Positions 26,851-37,500 of a stretch of DNA of 50,045 nucleotides are shown here, piece after piece. The position numbers were made by a program, and so were the translations under genes. This DNA comes from Nemertoderma westbladi (Eukaryota; Xenacoelomorpha; Nemertodermatida; Nemertodermatidae): positions 1 through 50,045 of the forward strand of contig JAUCBJ010008933.1 of NCBI GenBank assembly GCA_032718475.1, given 5' to 3'. Within the stretch, counting starts at the first letter, position 1. Each line of letters opens with the position of its first letter. The notes under the pieces were generated by a model, which saw nothing but the letters and a program-made list of their open reading frames with translations, had not been told where the DNA came from and made no database searches.

Positions 26851-29800
26851 CCTTTATCAACGCCTCCGTGCATTTATTGATGACAGTTTACTGTCCCCTG
26901 AAGTCGGCATACGCCATCATGGTATCGTTCCCACCCAGAAAGAATCTCTTGGTCCAGTAATGGAGAATACCATAGTTGTACTATGGCTTCACTTAGTCCA
27001 TCCAGCACTACCACGATTAATTGCACAACGCTATGGCACTAACCTTCGTTTAGATACCATTGCTTCTATAAAACCAGAGATTTCAGCTGCCCTTCCATCC
27101 TTATTGGCGGTACTCAACTCTTCTGAGATCCATACAATGCGGTCAAATGTTTACCGTCCTTCCAACCCCCGTCCCTCACGATTCCAGTCCCGGAATGGTC
27201 CACTTTCGGGTACCTCTGCGCGGTTCTCAAACCCCCAGTTCCCCCGACCCACACCTGTCAACACCCCTCGTACATTTGCTGTGTCTCTCCTCCCAGGTCC
27301 AAGCGTTCCTCCAACCATACGATCAGTGAAGGTACCCCTTATTGATATGATTGAATCCGTTAAAATTGACCCTGACAACATTATGTCTTATCGCGAACGG
27401 GCACATTTCCATGATGTTCTCAAGTCATATGCATCCGTTTTCAATCCCCAGTATACTGGCTATAACGGCCAATCTGGCCCATTTGAGGCTGTTGTAAATA
27501 TCGGTGCAACTCTGCCCCCCCAACGGAAAGGTCGTGTACCCCAGTACTCTCGTAATCGCCTTGTGGAGCTTCAAGCAAGGTTTGATGAATTGGAACAGTT
27601 AGGTGTTTTTGCCACCCCAGAAAGTATTGGCGTTAATGTAGAGTACCTCAATCCCTCATTTCTTGTTTCAAAACCTAATGGTGGAACACGCCTCGTTACT
27701 GCTTTCACTGAAGTAGCAAAATTTTGTAAGCCTCAGCCTGCCCTTCTACCTGATGTAAATTCTACCCTTCGGGCTATCGGCCAGTTCAAGTATCTAATTA
27801 AGACAGACCTAACTAGCGCATTTTATCAAATACCTCTCCAGAAGTCCTCTATGCGTTATTGTGGTGTTGTCACACCGTTTCGAGGCGTCCGTGTTTATAC
27901 ACGTTGCGCCATGGGAATGCCTGGGTCTGAAACGGCTCTTGAAGAGCTTTTGACACGAGTCCTAGGAGATTTGCTCGTTTCTGGCTGCGTAATTAAGCTG
28001 GCTGACGACCTATATTGTGGGGGTAACACAGTTGATGAAGCTCATTCTGCCTTTAGCCAGCTCTTACAAGCCCTCAGTGCCAATGGCCTTTGCTTGGCTG
28101 CGTCCAAGACCATTATCTGTCCAAAGTCCACCACCATTCTTGGCTGGGTATGGTCCCAAGGCACTATATCCGCTTCTTCACACATAACATCCGCTCTATC
28201 TAGTTGTGCTCGCCCCGACACCATGCGTTCCTTGCGTTCATTTATTGGTTCCTATAAGACCCTCACACGAGTTCTTCCCAGATGCTCTGCCTTGATTGGT
28301 CCACTTGATTCTCTTCTCACTTCATCACCCCATGAGCCAATACAGTGGAATGACGAGTCTACAGCTGTTTTCCATCGTGCACAGGCTGCTATACAATCTT
28401 GCCACACTGTCTCCCTCACCCAAACTACTGACGAATTATTTATTCTTACTGATGCTGCATCAAGCAATGATGGCCTTGGAGCAATCCTTTATGCTAAGAG
28501 GGATTCCCGAATGTTAGTAGCAGGTTACTATTCGGCTAAGTTACAGACCCACCATCACACATGGTTGCCTTGTGAGCTAGAAGCCCTGGCCATTTCAAAT
28601 GCTATCAAGCATTTCTCACCATTGATTCTTAATAGTTCATTACCAACTCAAGTACTCACCGATAGCAAGCCTTGTGTACAGGCATACCAAAAGATGTCCC
28701 GTGGTATCTTTTCTAGCAGCCCTCGGATTTTTACTTTTCTTGCTACTGCAAGCCAGTTTCGTGTTCGGATCACCCATATCAGTGGTAACAGTAATCTTCC
28801 TGCTGATTTCCAGAGTAGGAACATTCTCCCATGTGAGTTGCAGAGTTGTCAAATCTGCAAGTTCCTCGCCGAATCAGAAGAGTCACCAGTCGTCAGGGTC
28901 CTACCAGTTAAACCTGTCTTACAAGCTCATACCACACTAGCACCTAATAATTCTATTGATATTTGTCCCCGTCCAGTCTATGCTAATCGCAGTGCGTGGT
29001 TAGCTACTCAACGTGAAGACCCCGAACTTGCTCGGGTATCGAGTTACCTTTCATATGGTACTCGCCCTGGCAAAAAGGACACTCACAGTCGTGATATCAA
29101 ACGATATCTTGGATGTGCCATTATAGCTTCTGATGGTCTTCTTATTGTCCGCCATGACCGACCTTTTTCCTCCGTTCGTGAATCAATTGTTGTGCCCAGG
29201 AGCAGTCTACCAGGTTTGTTGATGTCTCTTCATTTGGAGCTTAATCATCCTTCCCGTACCCAGCTTCGGAAGGTTTTTCTCCGGTATTTCTTTGCCCTTG
29301 ATCTGGATTCCACACTCGATACTACCATTAGATCATGTCATCAGTGTGTTGCACTTAGTACAGCTCCTCCACAATTAATACCACAATCAGCATCCAACCC
29401 ACCTGCTGTTCTTGGTATTTCCTTTGCTGCAGACGTATTTCGCCAACATCGACAGTACATATTGCTTGTTCGTGAGACATTATCATCATTTACCACATCA
29501 TGTGAAATCGCAGATGAGCGTTCTGAAACCCTCCGTAATGCTTTAATATTATTAACCTCAAACCTGGTTCCAATCAGTGGCCCCCCTGCCGTGATACGCG
29601 TGGATCCTGCACCAGCCTTCAAATCACTTGATGGTGATGCCTTTCTTCTACGCCATAATATAAGACTGGAAATAGGTAATCCCAAGAATATAAACAAGAA
29701 CCCAGTAGCGGAACATGCCATTGGTGAATTAAAACGGGAGCTACTCCGTCACCAGCCTGCAGGTGGCCCCTTCTCTGCTGTCGTATTAGCAGTATGCACT

Positions 29801-30484
29801 GCTCGCGTAAACGCCCTCCTGCGATCATCTGGTCTCTCTGCTCGTGAGATTCTATTCGCCCGCGATCAAAACACGGGTGATCAAATCCCAGTCAGTGACG
29901 TATCACTCTCCATCACTCAACGTCAACGCCGCGATGAAAACCATGATGCCAGTGCTTGTTCCAAAACACCTAGACCTCGTTTGTTACCCTCTTCACCCCC
30001 CATTAGGGTAGGTGATCTTGTCTACCTCCGAAGTGATGATCATAAGTTACATGCTCGTTGTCGTTACCTAGTTGCCTCTATTGATGGTGAGTGGGCATCA
30101 ATCCGCAAATTTGTGGGCACACAGTATCGCACCCTTGCCTATCGCGTGCCTCTCCATGATTGTTACTCAATACCATCTATTTCACCAGTTTGTAACCCCA
30201 CACCCAGTGAATCTGATGATGATGACGTGGAGGTACTTACACCAGTTGACAAAATGGGTTCTGTCAAACCAGCTGAGGGCCATCGTAGTGATGGAGATGA
30301 GTTTACTATACCCGCCCCATCAACACCTAGCTCTGAGACCCCTCTCCCTTTGTCTCGAGCTGATTGCGATGAAGTCTCGCCAGTCGTTGCTCCACCTGAT
30401 CCCATCCCACCACAGGATGCAGCCTCTCGATGGCCGCGACGCACCCGAAATCCTCCAAAATACTACGGGTATCCGAATCAGTGA
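26663..30484 (+). CDS. Gypsy gag-pol open frame: RT, RNase H, integrase
   Basis: 1,273 codons without a stop. After the Gag C-terminus (LYQRLRAFIDDSLL, LAVLNSSEIHTM) comes a short proline-rich link and then RT: motif A KTDLTSAFYQIPL (about residue 380) and motif C KLADDLYCGG (about 446). RNase H follows with TDAASSNDGLG, CELEAL, LTDSKP and PADFQSR (about 596-714). The integrase has HLELNHP...CHQC zinc residues (about 856-892), and candidate DDE residues in AADVF, RVDPAP and VAEHAIGELKREL (about 923-1017). A C-terminal VGDLVYLRSDDHK region ends it. No zinc knuckle and no DTG/DSG protease are visible between Gag and RT, which a complete element would need. The RT-RH-IN order is the ordinary Ty3/gypsy order. 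Enzyme domains look intact; the element as a whole probably is not autonomous. Confidence 0.88.
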   Translation: MEIMLGFISNLAPIVARESIIRDYTSLQSIWQTIRLHYGFQQTGAQFLAFLDHKLELDERPEDLYQRLRAFIDDSLLSPEVGIRHHGIVPTQKESLGPVMENTIVVLWLHLVHPALPRLIAQRYGTNLRLDTIASIKPEISAALPSLLAVLNSSEIHTMRSNVYRPSNPRPSRFQSRNGPLSGTSARFSNPQFPRPTPVNTPRTFAVSLLPGPSVPPTIRSVKVPLIDMIESVKIDPDNIMSYRERAHFHDVLKSYASVFNPQYTGYNGQSGPFEAVVNIGATLPPQRKGRVPQYSRNRLVELQARFDELEQLGVFATPESIGVNVEYLNPSFLVSKPNGGTRLVTAFTEVAKFCKPQPALLPDVNSTLRAIGQFKYLIKTDLTSAFYQIPLQKSSMRYCGVVTPFRGVRVYTRCAMGMPGSETALEELLTRVLGDLLVSGCVIKLADDLYCGGNTVDEAHSAFSQLLQALSANGLCLAASKTIICPKSTTILGWVWSQGTISASSHITSALSSCARPDTMRSLRSFIGSYKTLTRVLPRCSALIGPLDSLLTSSPHEPIQWNDESTAVFHRAQAAIQSCHTVSLTQTTDELFILTDAASSNDGLGAILYAKRDSRMLVAGYYSAKLQTHHHTWLPCELEALAISNAIKHFSPLILNSSLPTQVLTDSKPCVQAYQKMSRGIFSSSPRIFTFLATASQFRVRITHISGNSNLPADFQSRNILPCELQSCQICKFLAESEESPVVRVLPVKPVLQAHTTLAPNNSIDICPRPVYANRSAWLATQREDPELARVSSYLSYGTRPGKKDTHSRDIKRYLGCAIIASDGLLIVRHDRPFSSVRESIVVPRSSLPGLLMSLHLELNHPSRTQLRKVFLRYFFALDLDSTLDTTIRSCHQCVALSTAPPQLIPQSASNPPAVLGISFAADVFRQHRQYILLVRETLSSFTTSCEIADERSETLRNALILLTSNLVPISGPPAVIRVDPAPAFKSLDGDAFLLRHNIRLEIGNPKNINKNPVAEHAIGELKRELLRHQPAGGPFSAVVLAVCTARVNALLRSSGLSAREILFARDQNTGDQIPVSDVSLSITQRQRRDENHDASACSKTPRPRLLPSSPPIRVGDLVYLRSDDHKLHARCRYLVASIDGEWASIRKFVGTQYRTLAYRVPLHDCYSIPSISPVCNPTPSESDDDDVEVLTPVDKMGSVKPAEGHRSDGDEFTIPAPSTPSSETPLPLSRADCDEVSPVVAPPDPIPPQDAASRWPRRTRNPPKYYGYPNQ

Positions 30485-30924
30485 TGTCTCAAACATTAAA
30501 TGCTCATCACATACTGCCCTTCCCTACATACGAGTTGATTAATATACCTCAGCGAAACTCCTCTGACTCATTTATTAGAGAAGCTCCTATGACTCATTTA
30601 TTAGTCATTATTTGGTGTTGGTGTTGGTTTGTACCATATAATTAATACTTTACCTGACTCAGAACTTATATTAACGTGTATAGTTTAACGCTAGGTTGTT
30701 TGTGTTTGTGTTTGATAATTGTATATCCTACTGTAGTATGTAGTTTAAAGTCTCCGTTTGTCATGATTGATTCTGGCACAGTTACTGTACCAGTAGTATC
30801 TAGGCCTTATTTACGAGTGTCGTTTATTTGCTTATTTTAGGTGTTGCGTCATTGGTCCACCCCCCCCCCCCCCTTTTTTTTTTACAAATTGATAGTATGG
30901 AATCTAAGCGAAGACAAAAGAAGT
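30485..30924. other. Gypsy 3' untranslated region with C/T homopolymer and purine tract
   Basis: About 440 bp without ORF. A run of 14 C then 10 T lies at 30860-30883; the purine tract before the LTR is at 30908-30923. Confidence 0.6.
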
Positions 30925-31197
30925 TGCGCCACCCAGTTGGGTAGCACCCACCATTCCCATTGAGGCTGTGCCATAGGTCAGGACTGACCCTTCACCTTAC
31001 TGCTGTTTTACATACATCATAGCCTACCGGTTGTTGTGTCTGTGTCTTCCATATTACCGCAGTACCGCGTTTGTGCTGCATACCTATCTGTTATACTTCT
31101 GTTATACCATTATACTGTTATACAGTTATATGAGTTGTGATACATATACGTTTGCCTTTGTTGCTGTTCATACACCAGCTTCTCCTTTACCTTGGCG
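30925..31197 (+). repeat. 3' LTR of the gypsy element
   Basis: Starts TGCGCCACCC right after the purine tract and ends TTACCTTGGCG. Matches the 5' LTR apart from the indels noted there and few substitutions (for example GACCGACC to GACTGACC). Confidence 0.83.
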
Positions 31198-31211
31198 CTG
31201 CTTCCCAAAAT

Positions 31212-31427
31212 AATGCCTGTTCACCACCATGGGTGATCTTCCACAGTAAACCCTTCCACTCTGTTTCCTAAAGGAATGCCTGTTCACCACCATGGGTGAT
31301 CTTCCACAGTAAACCCTTCCACTCTGTTTCCTAATGAATGCCTGTTCACCACCATGGGTGATCTTCCACAGTAAACCCCTCCACTCTGTTTCCTAAAGTA
31401 ATGCCTGTTCACCACCATGAGTGATCT
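31212..31427. repeat. Minisatellite, 62-63-bp unit, three full copies plus partial
   Basis: Units begin AATGCCTGTTCACCACCATG at 31212, 31275, 31337 and 31400; each holds GGTGATCTTCCACAG and CACTCTGTTTCCTAA. Copies are nearly identical. The array starts 15 bp after the gypsy 3' LTR. Confidence 0.93.
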
Positions 31428-32511
31428 AATGAGGAGTACCGGTAGTGTTTTAAAAATGAAAAAATGTCATTCTGAGATAATAAGTAAGAATGTCTGTGAA
31501 TATTCTATCTAGCACCAAGAAAGCACAAAACCATTAACAACACAACAAGCACACCCTCCTTAAGATTTGTCGAAAAACATTTTCCATGTCACTGAATTAG
31601 GACACTATATTGCAGGACATGGTGTAAGAAGAGCGTATAATGTTTGCAAACGTATGGGAGAGCTACTGCACAGACAATATTCAGCCACCACTACTGTATA
31701 GCCTACAGCCTACGTTGCAATTTGTATTGCAAGTGTGCGGACAAGGCCTGCAATAGCGTGTAAAGTAATATATTATCAAAATAAAACTGAAACTGATTAA
31801 TGCAAATGTAAAATATAAGTTTGGGTGACCACTGCAGGGTCCTAAATGCAACGGCCACGACGTCCACATTCGAACTCACTTCTGCGGCTAATTGAGGACA
31901 AATTCTAGAGAATGTTAGCTAGCTGGTAGAATGTATTCCTGAGGTGAGAGAGGTAGGCCTATATCGGTGCATTACTTGGCCACAGTCCACTACGAGTGAG
32001 CCACCACTACGAGTCCACCACAGTGTACTCCAAATGCACTACGAGCTATGCATGTATTACCAGTAACAGTGTGTGCATGTGCAATAACACGACACGTACA
32101 ATGTTACAAAATTAGTAACCCATTCCTTAGGCTACTGCAAACATAATACTTATTTTCAATAAATTACAAAAATTGTTTCTATCTTAGATTTTCCTTACTT
32201 ATATTGACCAGTATCTCAAACCTCTGAATGTTAATTTATTGTTGTTACTATGTAAAACATCTGTCGTAAGATAAATAGTGTTCTAGAATAAATACGCAAT
32301 GCGGAATATAACATGATTACAAATGTATTTTAAGTTAGGGGGGGGGGGGGGGGGGGTAGCCCTCTGGTTCTAAGGTTCTAAATTTCAGAAAGTTGATTTT
32401 TATTGCATTTATAGTATAATTTAATGAGAATTTCAAATCTGAAAACGGCTTAATTAAAGAGATCACCTTTAGTTCTTGAGTTATCATTGAATATCTGTCT
32501 GCCAATCTACC
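31428..32511. other. No gene seen; 19-G homopolymer
   Basis: Mixed AT-rich sequence with a run of 19 G at 32338-32356. No left LTR for the BEL/Pao element that follows could be identified here by comparison with its 3' side. Confidence 0.5.
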
Positions 32512-32777
32512 GTGCTTCGTTCCTGTCAGACACTATTAGACCCCGTTGTATATAATTTTAGCTCGATGGTGTGCTTCGTTCCTGTCAGACACTATTAGAC
32601 CCCGTTGTATATAATTTTAGCTCGATGGTGTGCTTCGTTCCTGTCAGACACTATTAGACCCCGTTGTATATAATTTTAGCTCGATGGTGTGCTTCGTTCC
32701 TGTCAGACACTATTAGACCCCGTTGTATATAATTTTAGCTCGATGGTGTGCTTCGTTCCTGTCAGACACTATTAGAC
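32512..32777 (+). repeat. 59-bp tandem array with TATATAA in each unit
   Basis: Units start GTGCTTCGTTCCTGTCAGAC at 32512, 32571, 32630 and 32689, with a 30-bp partial unit at 32748. The four full units appear identical. Each contains TTGTATATAATTTTAG, a TATA-box-like word. The partial unit runs straight into the gag-like coding region. Confidence 0.92.
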
Positions 32778-32784
32778 GACTTAG

Positions 32785-33696
32785 AGGTCAGCAGCAGGAT
32801 ATGTCCAGGGATTCTTCAACTCCTTGGAACGACTAGAAGAGCATTTATTCCAACAACCAAAAGGACCTCAAGAGCAGGGAGAGCTGCTTTATCAAGTGCG
32901 AGAACGTATCTTGCGGATCAGATTAATCCTTTCAGCCTTTGAGGAAGCCTCGAAGAGAAGCCAAGACACGTCGTTGCAAGTGGCTGTAAAGACTTGGTTC
33001 CAACGAGTGAATGTTAAAGTCCAGGGAACAACACAATGGAGGGTTCAGCTAACTGAACGAGCTACCCACGGAGAATCAACAGATGCCACCTTTTCTCATG
33101 TGGAAGGCGAAGCGATATCCGGAAAACCTCAAAAGAAGGATGCTATTGACATCTATCTGTCGGATTATCAACGATTTATAGGTGACAAAGAGCTAAGAAG
33201 ACGGCTAGCTGGAATTCATCCCAATAGTGAGGGAGCCAAATTCGGGTTGGACTCTTTAGATGCGGAAATATTAGCTGCGGAGGAGGCTAAATTTGCTGAA
33301 AGCATCCTCATCGTAATGGACCAAGAAGAACAAATAAAGAAAAGGCAAATAGAAGATCGAAAGTTAGCAGCAGCGGCGGCAGCGGCAGCGGCAGTGGCAG
33401 AGGCCGAAAGAAAAGCGGTAGCAGCAGCGGCAGTGGCAGAAGCAGAACGATGAGCATCTGAAGCGACAACCCAACTAGAGTTGGAGAATCTTCAGGCGAA
33501 ACAAGATTACTTAAATAAACAGAGAGCAGCTACTCAGATGCAACTACTGAGTCGATCTACTCCCAGAAGACAGGGATTTACCTCCTCTGATGAAGGTGAT
33601 ACAACGGATCCCGAGGGTAAAGGTAATAAATCTCGTTCAAGTGGATGTAGAAGAGCGCCACACCGGCAGAAGTACCTAATTTGCCTCCTGTGGTGA
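32785..33696 (+). pseudogene. BEL-2 gag, N-terminal coiled-coil part
   Basis: Open from just after a stop at 32782-32784; no ATG lies in frame near the beginning, so the native start is missing or in another frame. It reads ERLEEHLFQQPKGPQEQGEL, then charged helices, then an alanine-rich coiled coil (AAAAAAAAAVAEAER). It is broken by TGA at 33451-33453 and continues TTQLELENLQAKQDYLNKQ. Near 33655 the frame changes and the protein continues in the next entry. Comparable to the coiled-coil gag start of BEL-1. Confidence 0.78.
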
Positions 33697-35558
33697 GAAG
33701 GCAACTAGCTAATGCAGACTTAAGTCATCAAGAACCTACAGACCAAATTATTAGAGTAGAAAGACTCCTTACTATAGTAGATGAGCCCGAAATAATTAGG
33801 CCTGTTAGCGAAGCCACTCCTATGATAGAGACCCCTGTACTTCCAGAACCTAACTCTAAATTCCCTTTGCACAGTACTAAACTACCTGTGCCCAGTAGAC
33901 AACTGACGGAATCCCAAACAGTCCTAGACGCCGAACAAGACATTATCAACAAACTGTCTCCCGTCGTCCCGATGTGCCATCCAGCTACTAAGTTGGCATC
34001 TCCCGCCTCCGCGGTTGAGTGGGTGGACGAGGGACGACGGGGGATGGAATGGCTGCTCGGGCAGCTGGAAGGTAACAAAAACAAATCTTCCGAGCAAGTC
34101 CGAGAATTGGAAGGGACTGTTCAACTGTTAAAGGGAACAGTAAGAGAGAGTAGGTTAGAGCTGCAAGAAGTACAACAAAGTATCGCTTTAGAGCGCGATA
34201 AATTAGTAAATATGCAAATGGGTATACCACCACCCCATGTAACAATGTGTCAGCCCATTAGGTCTGAAGTATTTCATGCGCAAGGTGTGGAGCCTACACA
34301 CATCTATACTGCTAGCGAAGTAGAAACTCCTATAGTAAACCCTATTAAGGGTAATTATAAGACTGTTGATAATGATATCCCATACAGATCTGATCATAAT
34401 CCGAGAAATTTATATACCGATAATTCGATATTAAATAATACGATGGCTCAAGAAAGTTTTACACGTCAGATGGCTAGAACGGAAGCCCGTCAAGCAGTAA
34501 AGGTAGGAGAGGTCGTCAAGTTCAATGGAGATGAGATGAAATGGTTACTTTTTAATGAATATTATAAAGATATCATACAGAACTCTGTACTATCTAACGG
34601 AGAGAAACTTCGATTCCTCATCAAGTGCTTGGAAGGACCTCCCAAGTTAATGGCGTTAAAGTTTATTGGACATCCAGACGGATTAAGACAAGTTTGGGAT
34701 ACACTAAACATCAGGTATGGTAATAGGACAAACATAGCTAGATATCTTTATGCGAAATTAATGGCGCCCAGAAAGTTTCTTAGCAGCGGGATTATAGAGT
34801 TTTCCGATGAGATTCAGGAGATCTGTAAACAGCTAGACTGGTTGGGTAAGTCTCATGAATACCAGAATTCTATGGTTGTAGGAGCTGTAGCATCAACTTT
34901 GCCAAAGGGTGGAGTAGGTACTCGCTGGGACAAAAAGGTTCTCTATCTGATGGACCAACAACATAGAGATCCAACCATGGCGGACCTTCTGTCATTCTTA
35001 AACAGAGAGGTAAGATTACAACTCCTAAAACAGTCTAGAGAGAAGACTCTGGAAAGTAAGGTAAGTGAAAAAGCCGTTACTATGAAAGAGGTAACACCAG
35101 TGTGTTATACGGACACCGAAAGATCTTATTATGTCAATAAAGTTAGGAAAGACGTAAGTAAATCTAAGTCTCAAACCAGTGGCAGGAGAGAACAGGTAAC
35201 AACTCCCCCTATGTCTCCTAAGAGAATTCATGGAAGAAAGCCTGAAGAAAGAACAAGTGTGCACAACACAACGCAGGTTAAGGTAAGTAACATCAAACCT
35301 AAATGTGTATTGTGCGACGGGCCACATGGCTTGAGTGGGTGTGATGAATTCTTAAAGAAATCCCTGAAGGATAGGCGTGACGTCATGTGGGATAAGCGGT
35401 TGTGTTATAATTGCCTCAGACGAGGACATCAACGACGGACCTGTTATTCGGACGCAAGGTGTGCGAAGTGCGGCGCGAAACATCATATCTTGCTGCACAC
35501 CGAATTTGACAGAACCTGTACGAGTCAGGTAAGTGAGCCCGAATGTCCAATTCAGTGA
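33651..35558 (+). pseudogene. BEL-2 gag main part: capsid-like DUF1759 region and zinc knuckles
   Basis: Over 620 open codons. A proline/serine-rich linker and a coiled coil (about residues 130-175) lead to the DUF1759-like region VVKFNGDEMKWLLFNEYYKD, LEGPPKLMAL and LNIRYGN. C-terminal cysteines include CVLCDGPHGLSGC, an exact CX2CX4HX4C knuckle CYNCLRRGHQRRTC (35402-35443) and CAKCGAKHHILLH. This is the RNA-binding end of a BEL/Pao Gag. The frame stops at 35556-35558 after overlapping the next ORF by 26 nt. Consensus-like splice donors (AGGTAAGT) are present at about 35061, 35281 and 35527. Confidence 0.85.
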
Positions 35559-37191
35559 TGTGAACGACACTGACCATAGTTCGGAGATGGAAGGATTCTA
35601 CATGGATGAATTCTCCGACGAAAATGAATCCTGTTATATGATCAACACAGCTGTGTATCGAGCACTTACATACGAGACAGAAACAGATGGAGAAGATCCT
35701 CTACTGCCTATTCCAGAAAGACCGCTCTCTGGTAAAGCGCCAACTTCATCTGTAGGTATCCGAGAATTCCCGGTGATGCAACTGAGGGTCCATGGGATAG
35801 GGAAGAGCTTGATAGTAAACGCCCTCCTTGACTCCGGCAGTACAGGCGCCTTCATCGACAAGGATCTAGCCGAAGACATCTTTGATGGTCAACCAAAGTT
35901 CCGAACCAAACAGAATCTTTCTGGAATTATGCAGGTTTGGAAATCCACAGTAGCCACAGATTACTACGTGGGAGCGTTGTGCACTCCCCAGGATGAACTA
36001 GGAGAAAATAGTGTAAGGTCGGTCAAGATGGTGGCGATAAAGAACTTTGCTACTAGCCAAGTGGAGCCTTACAACTGGGATGAAGATCATTTTACAAAGC
36101 AACACAACATACCTAGATTCAGGACCGATTATCCAGGGGTACAGATTTTACTCGGCCAAAATGCGCACGAGGCGCTTGAGACATTAGAAAAATGGCCTGC
36201 TCGACCGCGACCACTCCAGACGTATGCGGGAAGAACAAGAGTAGGTTGGTACTTCACTGGACCTTCCCATAGGACCTTACTGGAAAGACTCCCAAGTGAA
36301 CGAGTCCACCAGGTGAGTGAATGGCAGGAAGATATAAGTGAAGAAGAAATCCCAGCTGATGAAACCCCATACTCCTCAGATAACGACGACATAAGCAACC
36401 TCTACGACGAGGAAAATACCATTGATCTCCTCACTGCGAACCAAACTTGGCTAAACCAAGTCAACCTATGTCACCTTATCAACCAACATGGTGAACAATT
36501 TACCTATAACGATGAATTAAACGAAGTGATAGATCGATATAATAACAAAATCCGCGATGAACACGCCGTACGATTCTTTACTCAAGAAGCCGTAGAGCCT
36601 AATTCCTACGACAAAGCCTTGTCTGTCGAGGAAGAGAGAGCCAAGCAGATTCCGGAAACGACTACATGTTATCTGAAGGAAGAAGGTCGCTATGAGATTG
36701 GTCTTCCGTTCCGACGGAGAGAACCCAGCTTCGTAAATAACCGACCTTTAGCGGAAAAAAGAATCGCTCAACTACATCGGCGTCTGACGTCTAACATTCA
36801 AGCCAGGGAAATGTATAAAACCCAACTGAAGAAATTTATAGATAAGGGATACGCGGAGCGAGTTCCGGAAGAAACACCCATAACGGAGAGAACGTATTAT
36901 CTAACACATCATTACGTTCCCAAGCACGGTAAACCCAACGAAGTCCGGGTAGTGTTTGACGGCTCCGCCCTTTACATGGGTCAATCCCTGAATACTGAAC
37001 TGTTGCCGGGACCCAACTTACTCCAATCTTTGTTGGGAATATTACTAAGACTGCGGCAATATTCGATCGCGTTCGCTTCGGACATCGAAAGCATGTTCCT
37101 ACAAGTAAAGGCGTTGGATAGGGAGCGAGACAGCCTACGATTTCTGTGGTGGCCTGAAGGAGACCTCAACCTAAAACCGGTGGAGTACTGA
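35533..37191 (+). pseudogene. BEL-2 pol: protease and RT N-terminal half
   Basis: Open frame in +1 relative to gag. It has an aspartyl protease motif ALLDSGSTGAF at about residue 98, the DUF1758 stretch (PGVQILLGQNAHEAL, GRTRVGWYFTG), then an RT start with VRVVFDGSALYMGQSLN (about 472) and motif A ASDIESMFLQV (about 515). A TGA at 37189-37191 interrupts it, with RT continuing in the same frame immediately after. There is no obvious programmed-frameshift heptamer in the gag overlap; the shift could be a lesion or a genuine +1 event. Confidence 0.87.
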
Positions 37192-37500
37192 AGGACAATC
37201 CAGGCTTTCGGGATCATGTCGAGCCCCTCGAACGCTTGTTCGGTACTGCGTACCACTGCCGATGACAATCGAGATGCCTTCTCTAAAGCGGTTATCGACA
37301 ACATCAAACGGGATATTTACATGGATGACAATTTAAAGTCCCTTCCATCGGTGGAAGAAGCGATAAATGTTGATAATGGAACGGTTGAGTGCTTACGACG
37401 AGGTGGATTTCGCCTAACCAAATTCACTAGTACCTCCCGTGAGTTCCGGGAATTGATACCAGTAGAAGACCGAAGTGTTAAAAGACCTGGACCTCATTAA
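37192..37500 (+). pseudogene. BEL-2 RT C-terminal half (YMDD motif)
   Basis: Same frame as the preceding segment after the single TGA. It reads FGIMSSPSNACSVLRTTADD, then DIYMDDNLKSLPS with the catalytic YMDD at about 37318, then GGFRLTKFTS. It loses the frame at about 37478 in a run of four A, after which the next ORF continues the protein in +1. Confidence 0.85.

Larger units (their letters stand above)
25539..31197 (+). mobile_element. Ty3/gypsy LTR retrotransposon with short LTRs
   Basis: Direct repeats of about 263 bp (25540-25802) and 272 bp (30925-31197) flank gag and a long pol. A purine tract GAAGACAAAAGAAG directly precedes the 3' repeat. The 5' repeat is followed by TGGTGACAGCTTGTG, a candidate primer-binding site. 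The repeats differ mainly by two small indels. No target duplication could be read and the LTR ends (GCGCCACC...TTGGCG) are not a clean TG...CA pair, so the exact ends are uncertain. Confidence 0.85.

Noticed and set aside
27147-28940. Several 60-90-codon frames overlapping gypsy pol on both strands
   Set aside because: They are shadows of the 1,273-codon gag-pol frame with no features of their own.
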